Source of the DNA: Mermis nigrescens
Lineage: Eukaryota; Nematoda; Enoplea; Mermithida; Mermithidae
DNA: 64,000 nt
Direction: 5' to 3'
NCBI GenBank assembly: GCA_036768485.1
Contig: JAVLUZ010000718.1
Coordinates: 1-64,000, forward strand
A program made the position numbers and the translations under genes. Below, in pieces: positions 20,691 to 33,410 of the stretch (position 1 is its first letter; each line of letters starts with the position of its first letter). The notes beneath the pieces were generated by a model that saw only the letters and a list, made by a program, of their open reading frames with translations, made no database searches and was not told the origin of the DNA.

Positions 20691-23600
20691 ATGGCTGACG
20701 AAAGTGCCCCCAGCAAAGCGGTGCTCCTGGAGTCAGCTGGTCAGCAATTTGCATACAAAGGCCGCGACCCTGTAAACGTAGATGAGTTTCGCGCGGCAAT
20801 GGAGGAAGTGGCTGTCTCACGGCGGTTGAAGTTCCTAAATCCATTGCTGCAAAACGACAATGCGACTGTAGAAGATTTGGACGCACTTAATATAAAAATT
20901 TAAAAATATGAATGCAGCAAAGCCAAATACCATTGAAAACGTGTACATAACCAAGAAATTTGGTGGACAAACACTTTTGGGCATTTACTGCTGGCTACGC
21001 TTCGCGTGCCAATCTGGGATATACTCCCAACCATAGGTGGGCAGCACCAAAATTCTGGGGGGGGTGAAAAAGTTTCTGGAGGGGGTGAAAAGATTTTTAA
21101 AGGTCAAAAGATGGTCTTAAAAGTGTTTTCGTATGGCGAAAAAACACCATTTTTCGACGTTTCTCATCGAGCACTATCCAATGGCATCCAAAAATTGCTA
21201 AAAAAGCCAAAAAAAATTTTCTGGGGGGTATTTTAATTTCTGGGGGGGGGTATTTCAACTTCTGCGGGGGTGCATACCCCCCCAAACGCCTTCCCCCACG
21301 CCCATGTGTGCTCCCAACTGTGCTTGTCACTAACAAACAAAAATTGTTTGAGGTAATGCTTGCGCTTTTGCAGCCTTCAAACTTAATAAAAGGACAATTG
21401 TTCTTGGGATTTTATTCCAAGTTCGTAAACAATCAAAAAGAAATTAAATTTTGGGATTGGGAAGACTGTTTCAAACAAATCTGTCCCACATACCCGGACA
21501 AAAACGGGCCTTTTGTCCATTACATCCAAGTGGCCAGCCCTTGGGGCCGTGTTTTTTTGTTGGGACATGTCATGTTTCCGCAAACCTCGGTTTGGGTTGC
21601 ACCAATTGCTAGCAACGTTTCTTGAGGATGTAAGGCTAGTGTGCCACAACCCAAAACAGGATTGTCTCACGTATTTTCATGTATATGGGCCCACTTAGGA
21701 AGAAATTTTGGCTATCCCCGATGCTAAAATACGCCAAAACATGCATTGGAAAAATCCATTTTGTGCGACAATTTTGGACACGTTAAGTAAAGCACAAATT
21801 TTCACTCGCCATCATGTGATCACCGCCAGGTCGCACAAGCTAAAGCGATTAGCTGAGTTTTTCTTTGACATGCTTGTCGATACAGACAACCCGGACTGTT
21901 GAGGCCAGGCTTGGAGCCTGCCGCTTACAGGCCATGCAAGTCTACATGGCGTTGGATCCACTCATCACCATTGATGTGTTCATATTGATTGAAGTGTGCC
22001 CGGCTAACAATAGAATTATGCCGGACAGCAAGCCGTTGCGTTTTTCCTTCAAAGACGATGAGAAAACTGTCAAAAAGGGTCCAAGAAAAAAGAAAGTTCG
22101 ATGCCCCTTATCGAACCTACCATTGCAGACTAAACCGTCAACCAGTTCTGCGGTCATGGAAGTGTTGTCAGAAAAAGAAATTCTAGAGCCTGAAGACGTC
22201 TATCCAGTGCATTCCCAGCCTGAAGCAGCCATAGCTGCAGCTACCGTTGTCAACACAACAACGGCAGCATCGCCATTGTTTCAGTCTATGTGGGATAACC
22301 CGCAGCTGATGGTACAAAAGTTGCAGGACGTTGCCAGCTCTCAGCTGGGTCCGTCCATAACAACTGTATCGGAAACAGCCGCCGTTTTGACTACCACACC
22401 AGCGCCGGCCACTGTTACTGCTTTGCAAGCTGCATCACAAATCGAAACTCCAATGGTTGGAGTCAAACCATCGTCGACCACTGTGCAAGTGGAGTTATCA
22501 CCTTTGCAAACGGGATGTATCTTAACCCTACCACTGAGGTCTATTGCCCAAATGCAAACAATTGCTTTGCAATTGTTTGCGATCCTGTCACAAGCATTGT
22601 CGGGTGCCTGGATTTGTTTCCTTTGCCAGTGCAGCAATCCGATTCGGATGAAATTTGCTGTCAGCACATATGATGCAAATGATAAACATTTTGGACTCGC
22701 CACCGTGTGGGCAAGTTTCAGCTGCCGCCATCAAGCGCATTACAACCTGGCGCCATGTTTTTGGCAGCTCAATCCACTGCTGAAACAACAGGTATATCAG
22801 ATGCTAATGTGTGCTTACAGTCACTAGGCAACCAAAATATACCATCAAATGTGGACCAAACACCACCGCCCATTGCAGCTGTTTGTGAATATATACCAGC
22901 TGACCAAACTGTGCAGCAGCGCAATTGCACTTGCTATATGGCACACTTTTTCCAAGTGGTCAAGTCACTAGCTCGCTACCCACATAGCTACTTGACCCCT
23001 GACGTTTTGCATATTTGCATACATGGCTCGGTAACAGAGAAGGATTGGAGCTGTTATGATCAATTGTTAGATGCGGTACAACTGCACTACAACAACGTTT
23101 TCGCGATCCATTTGCGAAATTCGTCCGCCTCTGTTGCACCTCAATGCCCTGTTGGTTCAGTCAGCAATTGCGCACCTCGCGATAGCGGCTGACTACAGAC
23201 CACTGCCGCGTTTCATCATGCAACCAAGTGTGTTTCAACGTCTGTACTACCCGGACAATTATTTAATGCGAAATCAATTTTTCATAACAACTGGGATGAT
23301 GTTATATGAAGTTCTGTTAGAGTATTTGGTCAATCACCAGTATCTCAAAACAGCGAGTGTAGTGACGAATAATCAAGCACGGAACATTCAAGCTTTAGTG
23401 TTGCCGCATTGTGTGTGCCCCGCACCCGATCATATGGCACCACTACTTGTCACAATGTGGCAAATGTTCGATGTTTTCAAAAATTTCCGCAAATTCCAAG
23501 CTGAATATGAAGTGGAGTACCGCTTGCTGCCCGTTTTCTCATCACCGGATGTCATGCACGCAAAAGTGCTACTCAAATTTTTGGACCGTTGTTTCCAATT

Positions 23601-23877
23601 TTTTGCTGCCGCCTACAGCAATTCTGGCATTGCCTGGCATATGTTAGAGCAGTTGCGTTGCATGCTGTGAGTGGCTTTTCTCGGCCCATCATACACCACG
23701 GCGCCAGTCGAAGCGTTTCCAGAGTTCCTGGAATTAGCTGAAGACATTGAAGACCAGGCCGAACTGCATTGCAGAATTTGGACCATTTGTTTCCAAACTG
23801 ACCCAAAATTTGTTGTCCCGGTCCAGTTCAATTGTTACCGAGGTCGCCAACAATCGACCTGCTACCTGTTGTGACAT
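20691..23877 (+). pseudogene. Unidentified third ORF downstream of integrase in element II
   Basis: Starts at ATG 20691 (MADESAPSKA) in a frame overlapping the pol end, and continues as large open pieces: 21308-21625, 21708-21902, 21865-22827, 22707-23192, 23071-23670, 23671-23874, so roughly 1000 codons before damage. Visible: YIQVASPWGRVF, a basic NLS-like KKGPRKKKVR near 22075-22105, an Ala/Thr-rich middle, and a C-terminal half rich in aromatic/His/Cys residues. No signal peptide or membrane anchor is seen, so it is not an obvious env. I do not recognise the family. A homologous frame follows the antisense relative (26812-28200), so it belongs to the element. M6 interrupts it. Confidence 0.6.
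21032..21310 (-). mobile_element. hAT-type MITE M6
   Basis: CATAGGTGGGCAGC start, CGCCCATGTGTG end; exact 8-bp duplication CTCCCAAC at 21024-21031 and 21311-21318. Sits in the third ORF of element II. Confidence 0.95.
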
Positions 23878-24944
23878 AAATTGCAGGCGGATTTAGACAC
23901 AGCCCTACTATAAATTTCTGTAAATAATTTTAGGTTCTTTTGCAGAAATTACCTGCTCTACCTTACTTTGCTTTATTTTTTACTATAACTTACAGAGCCA
24001 TGAATCTTTAGAGGGTTAGAGACACATTTTCTTAAATTCATGCACAATATAATGGGTTTTTGATCTATAGAACTTGCACTGTACTTTATCAAACTTTATA
24101 TAACAACTGATTTCTAACATTTTTCAATAGCTCAGAAGCATGCTAGCAACATATCTAAACTTTGAGGTTTAAGTTTATTGGACTATCGATAACAACTTGT
24201 GGATAGGTAAATGTCCGAATGAGTAAACGTATGATATTATGACTTACTTTATTCACTGTAAAATTTTACTTATTGAAAATTGTATGAAATTGACAAATTG
24301 ACTATATTACACCCTGACTTCCTGTTATTTCCCGAATATTGATTCATGGTTTCTAATTTTTAGTATACCAACATATGTCGATGCAGTGTAAATAGCTCTG
24401 AGATCACGGCATTAATTCAACAGCACAGAAATGAGAAAACCAATGAATTTCGAAATATCCAGAAAAAACGAAAATACAGATTATAGCTCAATAATAGTTT
24501 TTTACTGATCTTAGCTAGACATTATTTAATGTTATCTAGAAAGCAAGCAAATCTAACAAAAAACATATATAAAGTTGTCGTGTCTACTGAAAGTTTCTTG
24601 CTTTTCTGAGGTTTATGCTTCCCATTAGGTTTCGAATACTCAAAACCACACCCTTGTAGGCTCTCTATTTGACAATTTGACACTTTAGATTACTTGTGTT
24701 ATCAATATTTGTAGCAGATCGCTTTAATCTTATATGTTTTGCAAAACATAACAGAACATGAAATTTGGCAAAAATGTTCCCCAAGAAGCCAACGTTCCCA
24801 AATGGGAACAGATGAACAACATGATAGAGAGGAGAGCTTTTGCTCTGGCTTTTTGCAATACAGTCTTACATTTTACAGATTTGAAACATATTAAGATTGC
24901 ATTGCTGTAGCTACACCTGCATCATAGAGCGGACTCTAGAAGTT
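23878..24944. other. Unassigned AT-rich stretch
   Basis: No open frame, RNA gene or repeat recognised. It could include 3' noncoding/LTR sequence of element II, but no matching LTR copy is visible. Confidence 0.45.
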
Positions 24945-25965
24945 AAAATAAAGAATTTGTTGTGACATTTTTGTGTCATAAGATCGCTTTAATGAATCAT
25001 GAATTTTGTTTTGCTCGTCATCTTGATGTTGTTCAGCAATAAGTTTTGCGGACAACAGGATTTCAGCATTTTCAGCATCTGTTAGCATGATTCTTTCATA
25101 GTAAATTGTTGGGTGATCGTTTGGTGCATTTTGCGCTTTTGGAATAGTTTTTGTTGTCCATTATTAAGTGGTTCCATTGTCTTCAGACTCGGATCGCTTC
25201 AGATTAAAGGTTAGCAACATTTGCAATGGGTTTACATTCGAGTTTATAATGCTGCTCGTCACAGTCGTATTAAGGGCAAAGCAATAATAATAAATGAGCT
25301 GCACAGTTGTACGCGCCTGGAACATATACGACCTTGTACTCATATTCTTGTAACTTTAGACCCCATCGTCTCGACCACTTGATGGATGTTTTACATTTAT
25401 GGGCCAAATAAGCGCCTGATAGTCTGTCTCATCAATAAATTTTTTGCTATAAAGATAGTGTCTGTAATTTTTAATTGTCCATACAACTGCCAAAGCCTCC
25501 TTTTTAAATGTGGCGCAGTTGCATTTGGCTGCGTTTAAAAACGCAACTAGCATAGCCAAGAATGAAATGGCTTATTCTTGGTAAGTGTTTTTTGCGTGAG
25601 AATTACTTCTAGGGCATAGTTACTGGCATCAGTTGTTAAAATAAATTGATGTTTGTCATCAAATTTGGGTAGTTGCCAAATTGGGGGTGACATAAAGGCA
25701 TCTTATAACAATTGAATAGCTTTCTGGTTCTGTTTGATCCAAATAAATTCACCATCTTCTCGCAATAAATGAAAAAGTTGCTCGGCGATTTTTGTGAGAT
25801 CTTTTACAAATGTTTTGAAGCATTGCACAAGCGCAAAATTTTTTTACAAGTCTTCCACTATTTTTGGAACTGAAAAGTGACTAAATCCATTATAGAAGAC
25901 TAATTGGGTGCTATTCCTAGAAAACCAATTTGATGGCCGATAAACTGGACTTTGGCATGCGCTAT

Positions 25966-26475
25966 CATATGTGGGCAGCAGGAAAATTCTGGGGGTGCAA
26001 GATTTTTCAAAGATCAAAAAATACCCTTAAAATGGGGGTATGCATAGGTGGGAAGCACCTGAATTCAGGGGAGGTGGGGGTGAAAAAAAGGTCAAAAAAT
26101 GGTCTTAAAAGTGGTTTGTATGGCGAAAAGGACACCATTTTTTGACGTTTCTCATCGAGCACTATCCAATGGCATCAAAAAATCGCTAAAAAGGCAAAAA
26201 AAATTTTAAAATTTGAAATCTGGGAGGGGGTATTTTGATTTCTGAATGAGGTATTTCAACTTGGGGGTGCATACCCTCCGAAGCCCCGTCCCCACGCCCA
26301 TATGTGGTGGTATGGCGTAAAAAACACAATTTTTTGACGTTTCTCATCAAGCACTATCCATTGGCATAAAAAAATTGCAAAAAATGAGAAAAATTTCCAA
26401 AAATTGAATTCTGGAAAGTGTTTTGGTTTTTCGGGGGGATGCACCCCCCAACCCCCCCACTCACGCCCAGCTATG
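25966..26475 (-). mobile_element. hAT-type MITE M7 (host of M8)
   Basis: Outer copy in two parts, 25966-26034 and 26315-26475. Target duplication TGCGCTAT (25958-25965) versus TGCACTAT (26476-26483), 7 of 8 matching; the target is the copy A pol. Confidence 0.85.
26043..26306 (-). mobile_element. hAT-type MITE M8, nested in M7
   Basis: CATAGGTGGGAAGC start, CGCCCATATGTG end. Flanked by GGGGTATG (26035-26042) and GTGGTATG (26307-26314); the latter is the usual M7 sequence at that point (ATGGTGGTATGG), so the duplication is clear with one substitution. Confidence 0.9.
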
Positions 26476-27341
26476 TGCACTATGTGGTATTTTTCCAATT
26501 TAACCTTTAAGTTTGTGTTTTTGTAATGCACGAAATATGTTTTCTAGGTCGTTAAGATGTTTGGAAAATGTTAAAACAATTATGTCGTTGATATAGATGA
26601 GACACATTTTCCAATTGAAACTGGCTAAAATAGCTCCATTAGCTGCTGAAAGTTGGCAAGAGCGTTTTTAAGCCGAATGGTAAAACTTCAAATTTGTAGT
26701 GACATACGTATCAGGATGTACACGTCAAGCAAATGAGCGCGTTGAGTGCCAGATATCACAACATTTGCTCCATTAGAGGCATATTCCATGCCTGGCCAAT
26801 ATTGAGTTGCACTACTGGATCGGGCTCCATGTCAAAAAGAATGTGGCCAGATATTTCAATTTGTGATTCCTGGTGTTAATACAATTTTTTACAGTGAAAT
26901 ATTTGCTCACATTTAGTGTGCCATAGAACGAAATGCGAAAGCAATTATGTGATGGAGGTGCACAATCCCTAGACTGCAAATAACGCTTGACTCCATCAAT
27001 TTGTGGTCTGTAGACATGGAAGTATGCAATGAGATCGTTTTGCGGGTTGTGGCATGCTAGACGTACATCCAAGAGTGGAGTAGCTAGCATCTCAGCCAAC
27101 CCGAACGGTGGATCCGGGAAATGCCTAACATCCCATATGAAAATGTGGCCAAATGGGCTTGCAACTTGAATGTAGCGGACAAATGGTCCATTGGACTCAA
27201 TGTATGTTGGATGGAATTGCTGCCAATATGTTTCCCACATGCGGAATTCCATGAATGAGCAATCATTTACATGCTCGGAATCATAGCCCTAACTCAAATA
27301 TCTGTTGAGTGCATTTTCCGGGCGCAACAAAACTAGCATTG

Positions 27342-27606
27342 CACACCTGGGCGTGGGGGTTTGGGGTATCCACCCCCAGAAACCAAAATACCCCCCCCCC
27401 CCAGAAATCAAAATGCCCCCCCCCAGAATTCAATTTTTGAAAATTTTTTTCGTTTTTTTCTCAATTTTTTGATGCCAATGGATAGTGCGTGATGAGAAAC
27501 GTCGAAAAATGGTGTTTTTATCGCCATACCACCATTTTTAAGACCATTTTTCGACCTTCAAAAAAATCTTGCACCCCCCCCAGAATTTTCTTGCTGCCCA
27601 CGTATG
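27342..27606 (+). mobile_element. hAT-type MITE M9
   Basis: CACACCTGGGCG start, GCCCACGTATG end; exact 8-bp duplication TAGCATTG at 27334-27341 and 27607-27614. Confidence 0.95.
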
Positions 27607-27779
27607 TAGCATTGCATTAAAAGATTGCTCATGGGTTTCAATGAACGTGACCCAACAAATATTGTTGGCCGGCACGTAAGGCGTTGTAAGTGGTGTGCAA
27701 TATAGGTTTTTGCTCCACCAAGCTTCTTGAGCTTGAATACGAGCATAGTTGTTGGGGCCCTTGGCCCTGGGGTGATCAC

Positions 27780-28045
27780 CATACATAGGCGGGGTGGGGG
27801 GTTTGGGGTATGCAACCTCAGAAGTTAAAATACCCCCCAGAAATCAATATACCCCCAGAATTCAAATTTTGAAAATTGTTTTTGCTTTTTTAGCAATTTT
27901 TTGATGCCATTGGATAGTGCTCAATGAGAAACGTCGAAAAATGGTGATTATTTCGCCATACAACTTTTTTAAGACCATTTTTTGACCTTTGAAAATTTTG
28001 TCAACCCCCCCCCCTTCCCCAGAATTTTGGTGCTGCTCACCTATG
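27780..28045 (+). mobile_element. hAT-type MITE M10
   Basis: CATACATAGGCG start, GCTCACCTATG end; exact, self-complementary 8-bp duplication GTGATCAC at 27772-27779 and 28046-28053. Only 165 bases from M9. Confidence 0.95.
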
Positions 28046-28200
28046 GTGATCACAAAATAGGACAGCAGGAGCAACGTCTTTGGTATGGACTACGGATGGC
28101 AGCGGCAGCGGATAGGTGATAGATCGCCAAAGCAAAATCTTGGACGATTCTGGTCCCCAAGATCCTCTTGTGTGGGGGCATGGTCCTGAGCCATGGTTCA

Positions 28201-31200
28201 GCAAAAGGGGAAACATTAGTTAAAGGTATGGCATGTGCTGATAAGAACCAATCAATAAACGCACAGGCGCACTATCCCTCAAATTCTTTTCCAGGCCTGC
28301 TAATTCCAAAAAAGTTATAACAACTGTCGGACACAAAGGTTGGCGTATTAGTTTAATCAAGACAAAATCACCTGGTACATAAGTGTATTTTTCAGCAATT
28401 AAATCGGAATAGGGTAACTTAGGCGCGGGTAAAAGGTGATTACAATATACAAGATGTTCAATTAACGGATTATGAAAATAGATAATGCGTGCAGGTTTGG
28501 GCATAGGTAAGGCAACGATATGATATGGACCTATCTGTTTGGTGATAATTTGCCAATCTTGGGTTGAATAACAGCTTTATTATTTAAATATGCAATGTCT
28601 TCTACTGCAAAACTACTTTTGTAAGCAATCTTGTTGTATTGCTTCTTCTGTTGTTTGTAAGCTTGCGCTAAACTTTTGCTAGCAATGTTGTGTAAGTCTT
28701 AAAAAGTGAGCTTTAAATCAGCGAGATATTTTTCAGCAACATTAGGGAGATTTGGATTTAGCGTGAGACTGTTTAAAAATTGACTATCAAGTGGAAACGA
28801 TGGTTCACGACCATACAGCATCTTGAAAGGTGAAATCTTTGTAGATGACTGCATTGTAGCGCAATATGCAAATAACGCAAATGGCAAAAATTGCTCCTCA
28901 GTCATATTGATTTCTTGCGCTTAGCTTAGAAAGTCCATCAATAAGTGTGCAATTATATTGTTCGACCAGCCTATCACGCTGGGGGTGGTATGAGGTAGTA
29001 AGACTTTTTGCAGATTTAGGAAATTTACAAACTTCACTGACTAAGGCCCTAGTAAATTTGATCCTTGATCTGTCAAAAATCTTTTTGGGACTCCATGACA
29101 TACGTGGGCAGTGAAAAAATTTTTTTCAAAGGACAAAAAATGGCCTTAAAAATGGTGGTTCGGCGAAAAAAGCACCATTTTTTGACGTTTCTCATCGGGC
29201 AAAAAAACAAAAAAATTTCAAAAACTGAATTTTGGGGGGAGCATTTTGATTAGGGGGGTATTTTGGTTTCTTGGGGGAGTGGATACCCCCCAAACCCCCC
29301 ACCCCCGCCCAGGTGTGCTCCATGACGTGGGATAACTTTGCACAATAATAAATTTGCTATAGTGGACGCTTTTACATCATGTACCACAAATGCTTCAAAA
29401 TATTTAGTAGAATAATCTTATAAAGACAACAATTTGATCATTTCCTGATGTTGAATGCGGCATGTGTAAGCAATTGCATGCAATTAACTCGAAGGGTGAA
29501 GAAACTTTGATGGGTTGCAGAGGTACCTCGGTCGGAATTAGTGGCTACCTTACGTCTACAAATACACCTCACAGTTTTTGCAACACTCAAGAACATCATT
29601 TTCCAACCTAAGCCACCATTAACATAACTGAATGGCTGGTAGAATTTTTCGCGTGGAGAAATGGGCTCCGAAAATGGAATCATGAAATTCAGTAAGGATG
29701 AAGAAACGCAGGGATTTAGGAATCACAAGCTGGTGAATTATATTAGCTGCACGCTTTGGCTGGAATCTTTGATATAAGATGTCAATTCAAATAAAGAATT
29801 CGTCACGACATTTTTGCCTTGTAAGATCGTTTAATGAATCATGAATTTTGTTTAGCTCGTCATCTTGACAATCTTCAGCAAGAAGTTTTGCTGGCGACAG
29901 GATTTCAGCTTTTTCAGCATCTGTTAGCATGATTCTTTTATAGTAAAATTGGTGGGCAATCTTTTGGTGCATTTTGCGCTTTTGGAATATTTTTGGTTGT
30001 CTATTATCAGGTGGTTCACCGTCTTCAGACTCTGATGCTTCAGATTCAAGGTTAGTGACATTTTCAATGGGTTTACGCCTTCGACTTTATAACACTGCTC
30101 GTCACAATTTTATTTAGGGTGATGCAGTAATAAATCATGACGTCATATTTAAATTCTTGTAACTTTAGACCCCATCATCTTAGACGACTTGAAAGATATT
30201 TTACATTTGCAAGCCAAGTAAGCGCCTGATGTTCTGCCTCAGTCATAAACTTTTCGCCATAAAGATAGTGTCTGTAATGTTTAATTGCCCATACAACTGC
30301 GAAAGCCTCCTTTTTGGACATGGCGCAGTTGAATTTCGCCGCATTTAAAACGCAACTAGCATAGCCAAGAATGAAACGACTTTTTGTTGGCGAGTGTTTT
30401 TGCGTGAGAATTGCTCCTAGGGCATAGTTACTGGCATCAGTTGTTGAAGTAAAGTGATTTTCGTCGTCAAATTTGGGTAGTGGCAAAACTGAGGGTGAGG
30501 TAAAGGCGTCTTTTAACAATTGAAAAGCCCGCTAATGCTCTTTGGTCCAAATAAATTCACTATCTTTTTGCAATAAACAAAAAAGTGGCTTCGCGATTTT
30601 TATGAGATCTTTTACAAATTTTTTGAACCATTGCACTAGCCCAAAAATTTTTTGCAAGGCCTTCACTGTTTTCGGGACTGGAACAGCGACTAAATCGGCT
30701 ATAGACAAATTGGGGGCTATTCCTGGCAAACTAATTTGATATCCGGGAAACTGGATTTTGGCATGCGCTAGGTGGCATAGATCATTAAGATGTTCGGAAA
30801 ATGTTCGCATTGTCGATATAGATGAGCCATGTTGGGGATTGTTGTTGGTCTAATAACTTTTTCTGCAAGCATTTTGTTTATTACTTTTTGCATGACTTTA
30901 CTTTGCATGTGTTCAACGTGGTACGTTTTGCCTGCAACAGGGATTATCCCCTGTATCAATGTGATGCTTGACGAGCAGAGTTCTGCCCAATGCTTTGCCT
31001 ATTAATGCAAATATTGATTCGTATTTTCGACATAAATCACAAATTTGTTGTTGTTGCTTGGTGTTAACAATGCAACCTTATAAGGCCATATTTATTGAGG
31101 AAAAAAGTTCCAGTGACCTATCACCAGAAAACGACGATATGGGACACCACTTCTATGTCTGAACTTAGGGAGCCAATTAATTCTCCTGTTTCGACTTGAA

Positions 31201-31881
31201 CTGGCGATTTAGAGATAGTACAAAATCGTGAAGGAAAAACAGAGAGCGAAGTGTCAACAATTGCAGGGGTGACAAAAATTGAACTTTTTTGCATACTGGA
31301 ATGAGGCTCAAATAGTGCGACTTCTGCATTATATGAACCATGACTGATATAGGCTGACGTAATTATTTCATGACGTGGTTGAATGATTATTGATTCCAAA
31401 ATTGAGACAAGGACAAAAATAGGACAGCAATTTTTGTGCTTGGATTAGTGAAAACAGCAATTTTCGCTAGGGGTACAGATCTAATTTTATACCAATAATG
31501 AGAGCACAGTTTTTGATGGGATTTACCCAAAGCAGTGCAGCACAGCAAAAATCGAAGCCAAGAAGTAAGTCTTCTGGCTATTTGTCGATAATTGATAGTA
31601 ACACAGAGGTAGGCTGCTCTGCAATATTTATTGTCATATTAAATTCTGAAGCGAACAACTGCTGTCATGTGTCCTACTCTGTGCACTACATTAGATGTCT
31701 GTTTCGGTGGCAATTTGAAACCAAGTCCTAAACATGCAGCAGTAGTCATCATGGTGACTTGCAATCCATTATCAATTAGTGCAGGAATTTTGTAAAAGCG
31801 GATTGAGAAATTTTTTTCCCGTTTGTGTGACAAATAATGCAATATGCTACATAGCTGTGATCTACAAAGGCCAAAATGCAA
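28201..31881 (-). pseudogene. Protease-RT-RNase H-integrase of gypsy relative copy B
   Basis: Order down the - strand: protease at 31881-31640 with the active site changed from DTG to DNG (ALIDNGLQVTMM); protease-RT linker 31399-31121 (IIQPRHEIITSAYISHG); RT pieces 30959-30532 with the catalytic box reading Y-I-D-N near 30808; RNase H 30519-30175 (TTDASNYALGAIL); integrase pieces 29972-28699, split by M11; integrase C-terminus 28504-28220 (YVPGDFVLIKL). About as diverged from element II as expected for a sister family. No gag or LTR located. Confidence 0.75.
29099..29317 (-). mobile_element. hAT-type MITE M11, in the integrase of copy B
   Basis: CATACGTGGGCAG start, CCCAGGTGTG end; exact 8-bp duplication CTCCATGA at 29091-29098 and 29318-29325. 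Shorter than its relatives because of an internal deletion around the GATGCCAATGG block. Confidence 0.95.
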
Positions 31882-32490
31882 TCATACTACGACTGCACGA
31901 CATCATACGGTGATCTGGGTGCAATCTTATCACAGCCGAACACGTATGCAGCAATGGTACTTACGTTCTACTGCAGGTGGTCAATCATAGTAGAGCAGAC
32001 AGCATTGCGTTGAGCATTTTCCGCAGGGAACTGTGCCTAAAAGTACACTGTAAAAAATAATCTGGTTGTACCTAAGCAAACAATTAGCGTGTAACTAGCT
32101 GCCACTAAAAGTTAGTATTATGATGGCACAAAAATTTCGCTTGATCCAATATAAAAATTGATTTCACACGACACTAAAATTTAGTTTTGATCCAACATGA
32201 AAATTTTTGTGCTGTCAGTCGCTTCTAGAATACTTACATGATACTTTTTCCATTGTACGCTAAAAATAGGTTTGATCGATACACATGCACATACGAGTTT
32301 AATGAAGGCGAGATACATTTATTGATTTCAAAAGGACAATGATACACGTAAAATGTTGAAAACATAATAGGACGCAGACTGCAACGCTTACTAAAGAAGA
32401 AAAGTAAGCCGATAAAAGCGGGTTACAAAACAGTTGACTGGTAAGAACAAGTTTTTAACAAATAGGCACAAAGATAGGCACAACGAAATT
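31882..32490. other. Unassigned stretch
   Basis: No coding sequence recognised. At 32100-32230 the segments aaaatttcgcttgatccaat and aaaatttagttttgatccaa recur with CACTAAAA, a short degenerate internal repeat. Confidence 0.45.
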
Positions 32491-32631
<141 letters not shown>

Positions 32632-33410
32632 AGGTATTAAAGCACAGGTACACACGCATTTAGAGGGCGCAGGGACCCCTTTTGTCAAAAAAATAGTTGG
32701 ACTCAATAGAGAGAAATGAGTTTTTTTGATGATTTTAGCAATTTTTCAAATTTCGGCTCTTTGCACCAAATAGTACTCATAAACGACATTTACTGACTTT
32801 TTGACTCTATGGAGTTTATTTTCTTACGTTAGAAGAGTCGTTTATTTACAAACAAGGACTTTTTTTACTATTTTAATGATCTCTCGAGAATTTTTAGGTA
32901 CTTTACGCCGATTTCAAAATTCACAATGCGCATTTTTTGTAAAAAAATTTGGAAAATTTCTAACTTTTTCGACCTGATCACAAAGATTTAGTCTATCAAA
33001 AGATGGCGAAAAATCGATACTATAAGATAAATGGACGGATTTTTCCAACAATTTTGGACACTATTTAGAAAACTTTGGATTCCGCCATCCCCCTCATCAG
33101 AAAATACAGATCGGTTGGTGTTAAAGCACATAAAATAATGCAGAACGACAATATTGCGTTGTCAAAAATTGTCACTGCTTTTTCAGCAAATCTTTAAGTC
33201 TACAATGCACACAACACAAGTCCTTCTCAAATAGAGGAAACCAAACTCCTTAATTTGTCCTGCCCGTATATATAAAAGAACAAGAATTAGAAACATAAAA
33301 AGAGATCGCGAATATGGCCATCTTCCTCCATTAAATTCACTAAGGTACGACTAAATGACACAAGCTGTCAAACATGCACTTAGGCGCAAGGAAAATAAAT
33401 AGACGTGGGA
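32632..33410. other. Unassigned AT-rich stretch
   Basis: No coding sequence, repeat family or RNA gene recognised. Confidence 0.45.

Larger units (their letters stand above)
24945..26830 (-). pseudogene. Partial pol (RT-RNase H) of a gypsy relative, copy A
   Basis: Reading down the - strand from about 26820: RT palm (KFEVLPFGLKNALANFQ near 26690), catalytic box Y-I-N-D instead of Y-I-D-D near 26605, then after the nested MITEs (25966-26475) the connection domain, and RNase H with TTDASNYAL near 25640 and the WTIKNYRHYLY stretch near 25470. Similarity to the other relative continues to about 24950, then stops abruptly. Many stops and shifts. No protease, gag or integrase in this piece. Confidence 0.7.
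26812..28200 (-). pseudogene. Third ORF (unidentified) of gypsy relative copy B
   Basis: On the - strand it begins ATGGCTCAGGACC near 28192 (MAQDHAPTQE), directly after pol as in element II. It continues, across M10 and M9, with ARIQAQEAWW and GPFVRYIQVASPFGHIF (27150 region), then DVRLACHNPQNDLIAYFHVY. The YIQVASP and HNPKQD..YFHVY blocks match the element II third ORF around 21520-21690. Truncated at about 26820, where copy A pol is joined. Function unknown. Confidence 0.6.
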
